A stretch of DNA of 8,244 bases from an uncultured Propionibacteriaceae bacterium. GTDB taxonomy: Bacteria; Actinomycetota; Actinomycetes; Propionibacteriales; Propionibacteriaceae. A model generated the notes under the pieces. It ran no database searches and was not told the DNA's origin. It was given only the letters and a program-made list of their open reading frames with translations. The position numbers and the translations under genes were made by a program. The DNA is taken from positions 1-8,244 of the forward strand of contig CAMQXE010000047.1 in assembly GCA_947038745.1 (NCBI GenBank). Reading direction: 5' to 3'. Of this stretch, positions 1-6,470 are shown in pieces (positions within the stretch are counted from its first letter, which is position 1; each line of letters opens with the position of its first letter).

Positions 1-1
1 G

Positions 2-601
2 GCGCCAACAGTTGGCGAGTCAATACGGGTATCGGCGCTGGCTGGTACCTTGCAATCAGGCATTGGGCAGATCCAAGACAATCTTTACGATGCGATGGTG
101 GAACAAGGCTGGTACATGCGTCGCCCAGACGATACCCGTAATCGAGCACGAGCCTGGGGTATCGGTTTGCTTGTTACTTCTCTCATCGGGCTGGTAGCTC
201 TCGTTACCTGGACAAGTTTCGGGCTGCTAGGACTAGCCCTGGTTGCTCTTTCGCTTGGGCTATTAGCGATCAAGCGTGAACTTCCCGCAAGAACTACTCA
301 AGGGGCGTCAGCTCTCGCAGGCCTTCATATGCTTGCTACGCAGTTACAAACCGAACCCACTGATCGGATGCCTAAGGGGCGTGAATACGCTGAACTTTCC
401 GAGGTGTTGCCATACGCCATCGTTCTGGGAGGGCGGGAGCGTTGGGTGCAGGCTATTGCTTCAGCAGATGACGATAGCGATCCAGACCCGCAAGATTTAT
501 CGTGGTACCACGCGCCAGACACCTGGAATCTGGCAGATTTCCCTGCCTCTATCGACGCGTTTATCACCACTGTCACTGGCAAACTTTTTGATCGAGGATA
601 A
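2..601 (+). CDS. DUF2207-type membrane protein, C-terminal part (5' end outside window)
   Basis: The reading frame is open from the left edge to a TAA at 599-601, so this is the C-terminal ~199 residues of a longer protein. Two adjacent hydrophobic segments lie at roughly nt 155-210 and 215-270, followed by a cytoplasmic-type region. That region carries ARTTQGASAL, a conserved Glu in the LQTEP stretch, and LPYAIVLGGRERW, then a WY pair. This order (paired helices, R-T-x-x-G-x-x-A, then the LPYA-[IV]-x-[LF]-G-x-x-x-x-W block) is what I know from the C-terminal half of DUF2207 predicted membrane proteins; their biochemical role is not established. The expected N-terminal extracellular beta-domain would be upstream. 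Its stop is 2 bases before tenA and the tenA ribosome site lies inside its last codons, so the two are probably co-transcribed and translationally coupled. Family call is by motif recall, fairly confident; function unknown. Confidence 0.7.
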   Translation, partial: APTVGESIRVSALAGTLQSGIGQIQDNLYDAMVEQGWYMRRPDDTRNRARAWGIGLLVTSLIGLVALVTWTSFGLLGLALVALSLGLLAIKRELPARTTQGASALAGLHMLATQLQTEPTDRMPKGREYAELSEVLPYAIVLGGRERWVQAIASADDDSDPDPQDLSWYHAPDTWNLADFPASIDAFITTVTGKLFDRG

Positions 602-603
602 CT

Positions 604-1251
604 GTGACCTTTACCGATGATGCGTGGGCCGCCACCGCGGCTATCCGTGAAGCGATCAGCAGCCAACCCTTCGTTACTGCGTTGGGTGACGGCACGCTCT
701 CGCTGGAGCGGTTCACCTATTACATGGCCCAAGATGCGCTCTATCTTGTGGAATACAGCCGAGCGTTAGCTCAGCTAGCCGCAAAGGCAACTACTCCCGA
801 CGCTGCTGTATTTTGGGCGGAATCGTCACGAAATGCGATTATCGCGGAACGGGAACTCCATGCTGGGCGGCTGGGGGAGCTGGATGTCGTCGATATGGCA
901 CCGACGTGCCAGGCCTATACGTCCTACTTGCTAGGTCTTGCAGGGACTGCGCCGTATGCCGTCACAGCGGCTGGGGTGCTGCCGTGCTTCTGGATTTATC
1001 AGGTCGTTGGCGAGGAATTGCTCGCGCACGCTGGTGACCTGCAGCAGCATCCATATGGTGATTGGATCGGCGTCTATGGCGATGAAGCTTTTGCGGCATC
1101 AGTAGAGCAGGCCAAGGATTTGTGTAATGAGCTTGCTCGAAACGTCGGTGCTAAGACCTATGCCGATATGATCGCGGCTTTTGTGCAAGCATCGCGCTAT
1201 GAGTGGATGTTCTGGGACGCGGCTTGGCGTCAGGAAATCTGGCCCATTTAG
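604..1251 (+). CDS. tenA: TenA family aminopyrimidine aminohydrolase / thiaminase II
   Basis: 215-aa cytosolic all-helical protein of normal TenA length. TenA hydrolyses the degraded thiamine pyrimidine (aminomethyl-HMP) to HMP, or cleaves thiamine, for salvage into thiamine biosynthesis. Residues matching the known active site are visible: Asp44 and Tyr47 in YYMAQDALYL, the catalytic Cys128 in GVLPCFWIYQ with the following VGEE, and the C-terminal Glu200 in SRYEWMFWDAAW. This is therefore the cysteine-containing TenA_C subtype, not the TenA_E form. The start is GTG at 604, chosen because GAGGA (594-598) sits 5 nt upstream and because the N-terminus aligns with the family. It lies 2 bases after the DUF2207 gene. 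No other thiamine gene and no TPP riboswitch is visible in the window, so the salvage role rests on family knowledge. Stop TAG at 1249-1251 is followed almost at once by repeat copy 1. Confidence 0.9.
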   Translation: MTFTDDAWAATAAIREAISSQPFVTALGDGTLSLERFTYYMAQDALYLVEYSRALAQLAAKATTPDAAVFWAESSRNAIIAERELHAGRLGELDVVDMAPTCQAYTSYLLGLAGTAPYAVTAAGVLPCFWIYQVVGEELLAHAGDLQQHPYGDWIGVYGDEAFAASVEQAKDLCNELARNVGAKTYADMIAAFVQASRYEWMFWDAAWRQEIWPI

Positions 1252-1253
1252 CT

Positions 1254-1319
1254 AAACGCTGCACTTGTTGTCATCTGCTGCAGTTATTTCTGCAGCGAAT
1301 GACGATAAGTGCAGCGTTT
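1254..1319 (+). repeat. 66-bp composite palindromic repeat, copy 1
   Basis: Outer arms AAACGCTGCACTT (1254-1266) and AAGTGCAGCGTTT (1307-1319) are perfect 13-bp inverted repeats. Inside them lie inner arms GTCATCTGCTGCAG (1270-1283) and CTGCAGCGAATGAC (1290-1303), which pair over 14 bp with two mismatches around a TTATTT loop. Two other copies of the same design occur at 2903-2972 and 5269-5334. This copy starts 2 bases after the tenA stop, in the convergent tenA/glyA gap. Mobile origin, protein binding and an RNA 3'-end role are all possible. There is no T-run, so it is not a textbook intrinsic terminator. Confidence 0.9.
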
Positions 1320-1334
1320 GAGCATTGAACACGA

Positions 1335-1370
1335 TGGTGGCCCTAGCTCAATGAAGAGCTAGGGCCACCA
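1335..1370. terminator. Probable bidirectional terminator hairpin between tenA and glyA
   Basis: Perfect 15-bp inverted repeat TGGTGGCCCTAGCTC (1335-1349) / GAGCTAGGGCCACCA (1356-1370) with a 6-base loop. It sits 12 bases past the glyA stop and 83 bases past the tenA stop, where two genes converge. The stem is GC-rich and stable, but the flanks are only mildly T-rich in each direction (GCATTTATCG on the plus strand), as is common for actinobacterial hairpins. The termination role is inferred from position and stem strength. Confidence 0.7.
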
Positions 1371-1382
1371 GCATTTATCGAT

Positions 1383-2822
1383 TTAGATATTGAGACCCGG
1401 GTATAGCGGGTGGGTCTCTAGCAGATCGATGGTCTTGGCGCGGTTGGCCTCGGCGTAACCTTCGGTGATGTCGTAGTTAGCCTTGCCCGGAGCCCCGGAC
1501 TTGGTTGGGCGAGCCGACGTGTTCTTGAGTACACCGACGATCATCTCGGCAACGGCGTCGAAATCAGACTCGTTGAATCCACGCGACGTCAAAGCCGGGG
1601 TGCCTAGACGAACACCAGTGGTGTACCAGGCACCGTTGGGATCGTTGGGAACCGAGTTGCGGTTGGTGACGATGCCCGAATCCAGCAATGCCGACTCCGC
1701 CTGGCGGCCAGTGAGACCGAAGTTGCGGGTATCGAGAATGACGAGGTGGTTGTCAGTGCCACCGGTCACAAGCTGGCAGTCACGCTTGAGTAAGCCCTCA
1801 GCGAGCGCCTTGGCATTGTCGGCAACCTTATGCGCGTAATCCTGGTAAGCCTGTGTCTTGGCCTCAGCCAGCGCGACAGCCTTGGCGGCCATCATGTTGC
1901 CAATCGGGCCACCGAGAACCAGCGGGCAGCCACGGTCAATGTCTTCGGCGTATTCCTTCTTGGACAAGATCATGCCACCACGCGGGCCGCGCAGCGACTT
2001 GTGCGTCGTTGTGGTGACGATGTCGGCGTAGGGGACTGGGTTCTCTTCGCCGGTAAAGACCTTGCCAGCAACCAGGCCAGCAAAGTGCGACATATCGCAC
2101 ATGAGGACTGCACCGCAGGCGTCGGCAATCTCGCGCATACGAGCGAAGTTGATACGACGCGGGTAAGCAGAATAGCCAGCGACGAGGATCAGTGGCTTAA
2201 ACTCCATCGCCTGAGCGCGCAGTGCGTCGTAGTCGATGAGCTGAGTCTCGGGGTGCGTACCGTAGGAACGCTGGTTGAACATCTTGCCCGAGATGTTGGG
2301 GCGGAAGCCGTGGGTAAGGTGACCGCCGGTATCGAGCGACATACCGAGCAGGCGCTGGTTGCCGAACTTGTGACGCAGCGTTTCCCACTGCTCTTCGGTG
2401 AGGTCATTGACGCTCTTGACGCCGAGTGATTCGAGCTCTGGCATCTCGACATGATGGGCGAGGATTGACCAGTACGCAGTGACGTTAGCGTCGATACCGG
2501 AGTGCGGCTGGACGTAGGCGTACTCGGCGCCAAAAAGCTCGCGGGCGTGCTGAGCGGCGGTGGCTTCAACTGTGTCGATGTTCTGGCAGGAAGCGTAGAA
2601 GCGGTGGCCAACAGTACCTTCGGCGTACTTATCGGAAAGCCAGTTGCCCATGGTCAGCAGCACCGGAAGACTTGCATAGTTTTCTGATGCGATGAGTTTG
2701 AGTGAAGCTCGCTGGTCAATGAGCTCTTGCTTGATGGCACCGGCGATCGTCGGTTCGACGGCAGCGATAGCCTCCAGTGACGCGCTGAATGCGGTCTGGG
2801 TGAGCTGGGTCATATCAGTCAC
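1383..2822 (-). CDS. glyA: Serine hydroxymethyltransferase (glycine hydroxymethyltransferase), long-insert form
   Basis: PLP enzyme that interconverts serine + tetrahydrofolate and glycine + 5,10-methylene-THF, the main cytosolic source of one-carbon units. Visible motifs: LIASENYAS near the N-terminus, [13 protein letters not shown], the PLP-domain stretch [15 protein letters not shown], and [15 protein letters not shown], whose Lys (residue 275 with this start) forms the Schiff base. Compared with the ~420-aa E. coli type it is about 60 residues longer, with extra sequence around [18 protein letters not shown] (see findings). The start is uncertain. An ORF could run to 2891, but AGGAGA at 2827-2832 is 4 nt from a GTG at 2820-2822, giving VTDMTQL. 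The ATG at 2811-2813 is 13 nt from that site, and the upstream extension is rich in Arg/Ser/Cys and unlike SHMT. It is downstream of rlmB on the same strand, but repeat copy 2 and 164 bases separate them, so it may have its own promoter. Confidence 0.95.
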   Translation of the reverse strand: MTDMTQLTQTAFSASLEAIAAVEPTIAGAIKQELIDQRASLKLIASENYASLPVLLTMGNWLSDKYAEGTVGHRFYASCQNIDTVEATAAQHARELFGAEYAYVQPHSGIDANVTAYWSILAHHVEMPELESLGVKSVNDLTEEQWETLRHKFGNQRLLGMSLDTGGHLTHGFRPNISGKMFNQRSYGTHPETQLIDYDALRAQAMEFKPLILVAGYSAYPRRINFARMREIADACGAVLMCDMSHFAGLVAGKVFTGEENPVPYADIVTTTTHKSLRGPRGGMILSKKEYAEDIDRGCPLVLGGPIGNMMAAKAVALAEAKTQAYQDYAHKVADNAKALAEGLLKRDCQLVTGGTDNHLVILDTRNFGLTGRQAESALLDSGIVTNRNSVPNDPNGAWYTTGVRLGTPALTSRGFNESDFDAVAEMIVGVLKNTSARPTKSGAPGKANYDITEGYAEANRAKTIDLLETHPLYPGLNI

Positions 2823-2826
2823 AGTT

Positions 2827-2832
2827 TCTCCT
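2827..2832 (-). promoter_or_regulatory. glyA ribosome binding site that favours the GTG start
   Basis: On the minus strand this reads AGGAGA, a strong Shine-Dalgarno match. The spacer to the GTG at 2820-2822 is 4 nt (5 from AGGAG), whereas the ATG three codons later lies 13 nt away. Spacing therefore supports the GTG as initiator. Confidence 0.6.
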
Positions 2833-2902
2833 AAATCGGGATTGCAGCTAAGCCTAATGGAGCAGCTAGTCCGCTCCGGTCTGGGGGTCATGCTGTTCTA
2901 AG

Positions 2903-2972
2903 GTAAACGCTGCACATGTTGTCATTCGCTGCAGTTATTTCTGCAGCGTTTGACGCTAAGTGCAGCGTTTAC
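2903..2972 (+). repeat. 66-bp composite palindromic repeat, copy 2
   Basis: Outer arms GTAAACGCTGCAC (2903-2915) and GTGCAGCGTTTAC (2960-2972) pair perfectly over 13 bp. Inner arms GTCATTCGCTGCAG (2921-2934) and CTGCAGCGTTTGAC (2941-2954) flank the TTATTT loop with two mismatches. The core equivalent to copy 1 is 2905-2970, again exactly 66 bp and in the same orientation. It lies 14-16 bases downstream of the rlmB stop, which is read from the minus strand, and upstream of glyA. Confidence 0.9.
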
Positions 2973-2986
2973 GGAAAAGAGGAAGG

Positions 2987-3940
2987 TCAGCGCAGGTGGG
3001 ACAACTCGTACAGGCCGATGCCGGCAGCAACACCTGCATTCAGCGACTCCACCTCGGATGCGATCGAGATGGACGCGAGGGCATCGCAGTGATCGCGGGT
3101 GAGACGGGCGAGCCCGGATTCCTCTGAGCCAACGACGAGAACCACTGGGCCAGCCGCACCAGGAACTGACGCAATATCACTTTCGCCCTCGCCGGCAAGA
3201 CCAATAATGGTGAAACCGGCCTTGGCGAAATCAACCAGAGTACGGTTGAGATTGGTCGCTTTCGCGATCGGGATACGGGCGGCAGCACCAGCTGAAGTCT
3301 TCCAAGCTGCGGCAGTCATTGAAGCCGAGCGGCGTTCGGGAATGATGACACCCGTAGCGCCAAAAGCCGCAGCAGAACGCACGATGGCGCCCAAGTTACG
3401 CGGGTCTTGGATCTGATCTAGCGCGACGATGATGGGATTGTCGGTTTCCAACGCATCTGCGAGTAAATCGTCAGCGTGGGCATACTCATAGGCTGGCAAC
3501 TTGAGGGCAACGCCCTGATGAATCGTGCCGCCGGTCAAACGATCCAGCTCGAACTTCGTCGTCTGGATCAGCGGTAATCCCTTGTCAATGCACAGCTTGA
3601 GGAACTCCTTGAGCCGGTCATCACGTTCCGCGCCATCAGCAACATAGCCATGCTCAACCGGCAAACCTACTGCTAGCGCCTCCAACACGGCGTTACGGCC
3701 AACAACCCATTCCGGGCCAGCGCCTGGACGTCCAGTACGTGGGCCAGAAGTCCGCTTGTGACTGGTCGCAGCCTTATGCTCCGCGGCTTTCTTTGCCTTA
3801 TACGCCTTGTGATACGGGCGATCTTCGGCCTTCGGAGTCGGCCCTTTGCCTTCAAGGGAACGACGAACTCGGCCGCCGGACCCGGCTGTGTTGCCCTTGC
3901 CCTTATGGCCGGCACCGCGTCGGGTGGAATTGCCTGGCAT
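2987..3940 (-). CDS. rlmB: SpoU/TrmH-family 23S rRNA (guanosine-2'-O)-methyltransferase
   Basis: 317-aa SAM-dependent 2'-O-ribose methyltransferase of the SPOUT fold, most like RlmB, which methylates G2251 (E. coli numbering) of 23S rRNA. Domains in order: residues 1-75 are a highly basic, Gly/Lys/Arg-rich disordered extension typical of actinobacterial members. Residues 77-150 (VVGRNAVLEAL to HQGVALKLPA) form the small RNA-binding substrate domain. Residues 170-317 hold the knotted catalytic domain with motif 1 DQIQDPRNLGAIVRSA (175-190), motif 2 LVVGSEESGL (268-277) and motif 3 ending in SLNAGVAAGIGLYEL. ATG at 3938-3940 has GGGAG (3946-3950) 5 nt upstream. It is divergent from the 67-aa gene across 80 bases. 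The exact rRNA site is inferred from family; a TrmH-like tRNA target is less likely given the RlmB-type N-domain. In many actinobacteria this gene sits near cysS, which is not seen here. Confidence 0.9.
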   Translation of the reverse strand: MPGNSTRRGAGHKGKGNTAGSGGRVRRSLEGKGPTPKAEDRPYHKAYKAKKAAEHKAATSHKRTSGPRTGRPGAGPEWVVGRNAVLEALAVGLPVEHGYVADGAERDDRLKEFLKLCIDKGLPLIQTTKFELDRLTGGTIHQGVALKLPAYEYAHADDLLADALETDNPIIVALDQIQDPRNLGAIVRSAAAFGATGVIIPERRSASMTAAAWKTSAGAAARIPIAKATNLNRTLVDFAKAGFTIIGLAGEGESDIASVPGAAGPVVLVVGSEESGLARLTRDHCDALASISIASEVESLNAGVAAGIGLYELSHLR

Positions 3941-4020
3941 ATCTGCTCCCCTCGAAAACTGTATCTACTAAGACTATTCGATAGCCTGGGTATTGCGCTT
4001 GTCGACGTGAGGAGTATCAC

Positions 4021-4224
4021 ATGCCAGAAACCCGTAAACACAAGGTTGTTGTACGCGACGCGCTGGATCAGGCCATTTACGATGCGATGGGAGAACCTAT
4101 GCGTCCAGTAGAACCAGGACAGAAAGTAGGCGCAGCAACTCCAGCTCCTCATCTGCCCGCGGCTACGGAATTTGGCACGATGAGCGGGAACTTCATTATC
4201 GTCCCCGGGGCAAAAGAGAAGTGA
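4021..4224 (+). CDS. Small orphan protein, 67 aa, unknown function
   Basis: I do not recognise this protein. It is supported as a real gene by a strong ribosome site, GAGGAG at 4009-4014, 6 nt before the ATG. Its neighbours also fit tightly without overlap: 80 bases from divergent rlmB and 11 bases from the convergent metalloprotease stop. The product begins MPETRKHKVVVRDALDQAIY with a basic N-terminus and a predicted short amphipathic helix (DALDQAIYDAMGEPM). A Pro/Ala-rich linker follows (GAATPAPHLPAATEF), then a hydrophobic patch NFIIVPG and a KEK end. There is no signal peptide, transmembrane segment or cysteine/zinc motif. The shape suggests a small cytosolic protein with two short ordered elements joined by a flexible linker. 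The stretch DQAIYDAMGE looks like the most conserved-type segment, but no function can be assigned. Confidence 0.7.
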   Translation: MPETRKHKVVVRDALDQAIYDAMGEPMRPVEPGQKVGAATPAPHLPAATEFGTMSGNFIIVPGAKEK

Positions 4225-4235
4225 CGGCTACAGGG

Positions 4236-5222
4236 CTACTTCTTGAATAGACCGGTAACAAAATCTTTTGCTTCTGATGCAACCTCGCTGACCTGGCGAT
4301 TCGCGGTAGAGAGGAAGTCGTCAAGATCGTTGAAAATACCGGAGTAACTAGTGGCAGCTTTCGAGGCGTCATCGGTAAGTTTGGCATGGCTATCAGCGCT
4401 ACGGTGTGGGTAGGTGCCGTCAAGAATCTGCTGATATTCGCCAGAACGTACCCAAGCGTCAAGTTCAGTAGCACGAATTACAGCTTGGGGATGGCTCTGG
4501 CCTAGCGTGAATAACGTGCGAGCAACGATGTCGCGAGCATCATCACTAGAGCTGTATTCGCGTCCTTGGGAAAGGAAAGCCTCGGTATCTAGATCATCGG
4601 CGGTGCCGTTTCCAGCCAGCTTCATGAGAGTGCGAATTGCTGCATCGACGTCTTGAGTTGCAAGGAGCCCGGCGCGGTCTGCGGATAGCTCAGATTTCCG
4701 TTGCCATTCCAATAATGCTGCACCAATTGCCCGGAACCCAAGTGCAGAGAATGGGATGACATTGAGCCCTTGAGAGGCGAAGAGCAATACCTGAACCATA
4801 GTGCGGTAGAGGGCATGCCCCGATAACGCGTGGCCGAGCTCGTGGCCGATTACGAACCGGAGCTCATCGTCGTCCAAGCTATTGACGAGCGCGGAGTTCA
4901 TCACGATGATGGGCTTATCTACCCCGATGGTCATGGCATTCATGACGGGGGAGTTGGTGACGTAGATCTCGGGGATCTCGGTAGCATCGAGGCCTGCAGC
5001 AACCTCTAGTAGACGGAAGTACACCCGCGAGTATTGCTTCATGCCGCAGCGCACGGCGCCGCCAAGAAGCTGCATCCGCAGTGCCCGCTCAGGCAAGAAC
5101 CCAGAAACTTTACGCATGACCAGATCGAATCCTCGGATCTTTCGCAAAGCAACGAGGGCGCCACGATCTGCTGGATGTTCCCAAGCTCGTGAGGATAGAT
5201 CAGGTAGTGGGATACGCGTCAT
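4236..5222 (-). CDS. M48 family zinc metalloprotease (HtpX-like catalytic domain)
   Basis: 328-aa protein with the zinc-protease signature HELGH at residues 127-131 (VIGHELGHALSGH) and the downstream third-ligand motif E178-x-x-x-D182 in KSELSADRAG, which together define peptidase family M48. IYVTNSPVMNAMTIG and IIVMNSALVNSLDDDEL, just before the HExxH, are also typical of the family. There is no N-terminal signal or pair of helices as in true HtpX. The only hydrophobic stretch (about 141-170, VQVLLFASQGLNVIPFSALG) follows the active-site helix, so it may be peripheral or cytosolic. The C-terminal ~100 residues (STANRQVSEVASEAKDF) look helical and are probably an accessory tail. ATG at 5220-5222 was chosen; the ORF could extend to 5279, but that would translate repeat copy 3. 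No good Shine-Dalgarno precedes the start. A role in membrane or envelope protein quality control is only a family-based guess. Confidence 0.85.
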   Translation of the reverse strand: MTRIPLPDLSSRAWEHPADRGALVALRKIRGFDLVMRKVSGFLPERALRMQLLGGAVRCGMKQYSRVYFRLLEVAAGLDATEIPEIYVTNSPVMNAMTIGVDKPIIVMNSALVNSLDDDELRFVIGHELGHALSGHALYRTMVQVLLFASQGLNVIPFSALGFRAIGAALLEWQRKSELSADRAGLLATQDVDAAIRTLMKLAGNGTADDLDTEAFLSQGREYSSSDDARDIVARTLFTLGQSHPQAVIRATELDAWVRSGEYQQILDGTYPHRSADSHAKLTDDASKAATSYSGIFNDLDDFLSTANRQVSEVASEAKDFVTGLFKK

Positions 5223-5228
5223 GGTTCC

Positions 5229-5234
5229 AGTATG
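5229..5234 (-). promoter_or_regulatory. Candidate -10 element for a leaderless metalloprotease mRNA
   Basis: Minus strand reads CATACT (4 of 6 to TATAAT), then 6 bases, then the ATG at 5222. That places a transcription start at or next to the start codon. The lack of a Shine-Dalgarno is consistent. No convincing -35 is seen, so this is weak. Confidence 0.25.
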
Positions 5235-5268
5235 ACCCGTCTGGGGTTCACTGGCACCCCCCCAATAC

Positions 5269-5334
5269 AAACGCTGCACTTAACGTCAAACGCTGCAGAA
5301 ATAACTGCAGCAAATGACATTAAGTGCAGCGTTC
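5269..5334 (-). repeat. 66-bp composite palindromic repeat, copy 3 (inverted)
   Basis: Outer arms AACGCTGCACTTAA (5270-5283) and TTAAGTGCAGCGTT (5320-5333) pair perfectly over 14 bp, the longest of the three copies. Inner arms GTCAAACGCTGCAG (5285-5298) and CTGCAGCAAATGAC (5305-5318) have three mismatches. The loop is AAATAA, the reverse complement of the loop in copies 1 and 2, so this copy is in the opposite orientation. It lies 16 bases past the stop of the ABC ATPase gene and 46 bases upstream of the metalloprotease start. Confidence 0.9.
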
Positions 5335-5350
5335 GCACGGGGAGGGGGTT

Positions 5351-6451
5351 TTATTTAGAGAGTCGTTGCTGAGTTGCGTTCGAGAAAACATGAACTTTTG
5401 CCGGATCGACGTCGAGGCGGACTCGTTCCCCCTTTTTAAGAGGAACCCGGCTCGAGATCCTGGCAACGATCTGTTGAGCCGTCAGCAACTGATCCTTCGG
5501 TAGCCCAGCCAGGGTGCCATAAAAGTAGGAATCTGCACCCAACTCCTCAATAACAGAGACGTCGAGGCCGATGCCAGAGTTGGTGCTCGAAAGCATGAAC
5601 GCTTCTGGGCGAATACCGAGAGTCAACGTCTGCTCATCAGCGGCTTTAGCCAGGGTCTCCCGAGGAACTGGCACAACGTAATCGCCAATTTCGACACCAC
5701 CATCGACGACCTTGCCCTCCATAAGATTCATTGCTGGCGAGCCAATGAAGCCAGCAACAAAAAGGTTCTTCGGCTTGTCGTAAAGCGTCAGCGGCGCATC
5801 TACCTGCTGCAAAATCCCCGAGTTCATCACCGCAACGCGATCACCCATCGTCATAGCCTCGACCTGATCATGGGTGACGTAAACCGTCGTGACGCCTAAC
5901 CGCTGTTGGAGCGCCGCGATCTGGGTACGGGTGGAAACACGTAGCTTAGCGTCGAGATTGGACAGCGGTTCATCCATGAGAAAGACCTGGGGATTACGTA
6001 CGATGGCTCGGCCCATGGCGACTCGCTGACGCTGGCCCCCTGAAAGAGCCTTTGGCTTACGGCCGAGATATTCCTCCAGGCCAAGGAGCTTAGCGGCTTC
6101 TTGGACGCGAGAATTGCGCTCTTCTTTCGCGACATTTTGCATCTTCAGCGCAAAACCCATGTTTTCAGCAACTGTCATATGCGGGTATAGCGCGTAGTTC
6201 TGGAACACCATGGCAATGTCGCGATCTTTGGGCGGCATATTGGTGATGTCGCGATCACCGATGAAGATATTGCCAGTATTGACATCTTCAAGCCCCGCCA
6301 ACATGCGTAGTGACGTGGATTTGCCACAACCAGATGGGCCGACGAGAACCATGAATTCTCCGTCACCAATCTCAAGGTTGAGTTTGTCCACAGCCGGATG
6401 ATCGGCACCCGGATAGACGCGCGTAGCGTCCTTAAATGACACGGTAGCCAT
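5351..6451 (-). CDS. CUT1-type carbohydrate ABC transporter ATPase (UgpC/MsmK/MsiK-like)
   Basis: 366-aa cytoplasmic ATPase that powers sugar or glycerol-phosphate import ABC transporters. Nucleotide-binding motifs are complete: Walker A GPSGCGKST (38-46), Q-loop Gln84 in MVFQNYALYPHMTV, signature ALSGGQRQRVAMGRA (LSGGQ 136-140), Walker B VFLMDEP with Asp160/Glu161, D-loop SNLDAKLR, and switch His194 in YVTHDQVEAMTMGDR. The C-terminal ~110 residues (EGKVV onward, LGIRPEAF, PLKKGERVRLDVDPAKVHVF) form the TOBE/OB regulatory domain of the MalK group. Length is normal for the family. No permease or binding-protein gene adjoins it, which matches stand-alone shared ATPases such as MsiK of Streptomyces that serve several sugar importers. 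That role is inferred from context, and the exact substrate cannot be read from sequence. ATG at 6449-6451 has AAGGA 10 nt upstream; a near-palindrome lies 20 bases upstream. Confidence 0.9.
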   Translation of the reverse strand: MATVSFKDATRVYPGADHPAVDKLNLEIGDGEFMVLVGPSGCGKSTSLRMLAGLEDVNTGNIFIGDRDITNMPPKDRDIAMVFQNYALYPHMTVAENMGFALKMQNVAKEERNSRVQEAAKLLGLEEYLGRKPKALSGGQRQRVAMGRAIVRNPQVFLMDEPLSNLDAKLRVSTRTQIAALQQRLGVTTVYVTHDQVEAMTMGDRVAVMNSGILQQVDAPLTLYDKPKNLFVAGFIGSPAMNLMEGKVVDGGVEIGDYVVPVPRETLAKAADEQTLTLGIRPEAFMLSSTNSGIGLDVSVIEELGADSYFYGTLAGLPKDQLLTAQQIVARISSRVPLKKGERVRLDVDPAKVHVFSNATQQRLSK

Positions 6452-6470
6452 GCGGCAACCATCCTTCCAC

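Noticed and set aside
1830..2429. 199-codon plus-strand ORF opposite glyA
   Set aside because: It lies wholly antisense to the conserved glyA frame, has no ribosome site and its translation looks like no protein; it is a shadow of GC-rich codon bias.
2823..2891. 23-residue N-terminal extension of glyA to the ATG at 2891
   Set aside because: Arg/Ser/Cys-rich and without similarity to SHMT, and a good ribosome site lies downstream of it directly before the GTG at 2822.
2823..2986. Glycine riboswitch upstream of glyA
   Set aside because: The gap is mostly repeat copy 2 and a short leader; no tandem glycine-aptamer architecture is visible.
3673..4152. 159-codon minus-strand ORF across the rlmB start and the 67-aa gene
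   Set aside because: It overlaps rlmB in another frame and covers the strong ribosome site of the 67-aa gene. Its translation is low-complexity, Arg/Ser-rich and unlike a folded protein.
5223..5279. N-terminal extension of the M48 protease to 5279
   Set aside because: It would begin inside repeat copy 3 and encode unrelated residues; the ATG at 5222 begins a sensible protein.
1254..5334. CRISPR repeats
   Set aside because: The three copies are 1.6-2.4 kb apart with whole genes between, vary in sequence and lack regular spacers or cas genes.
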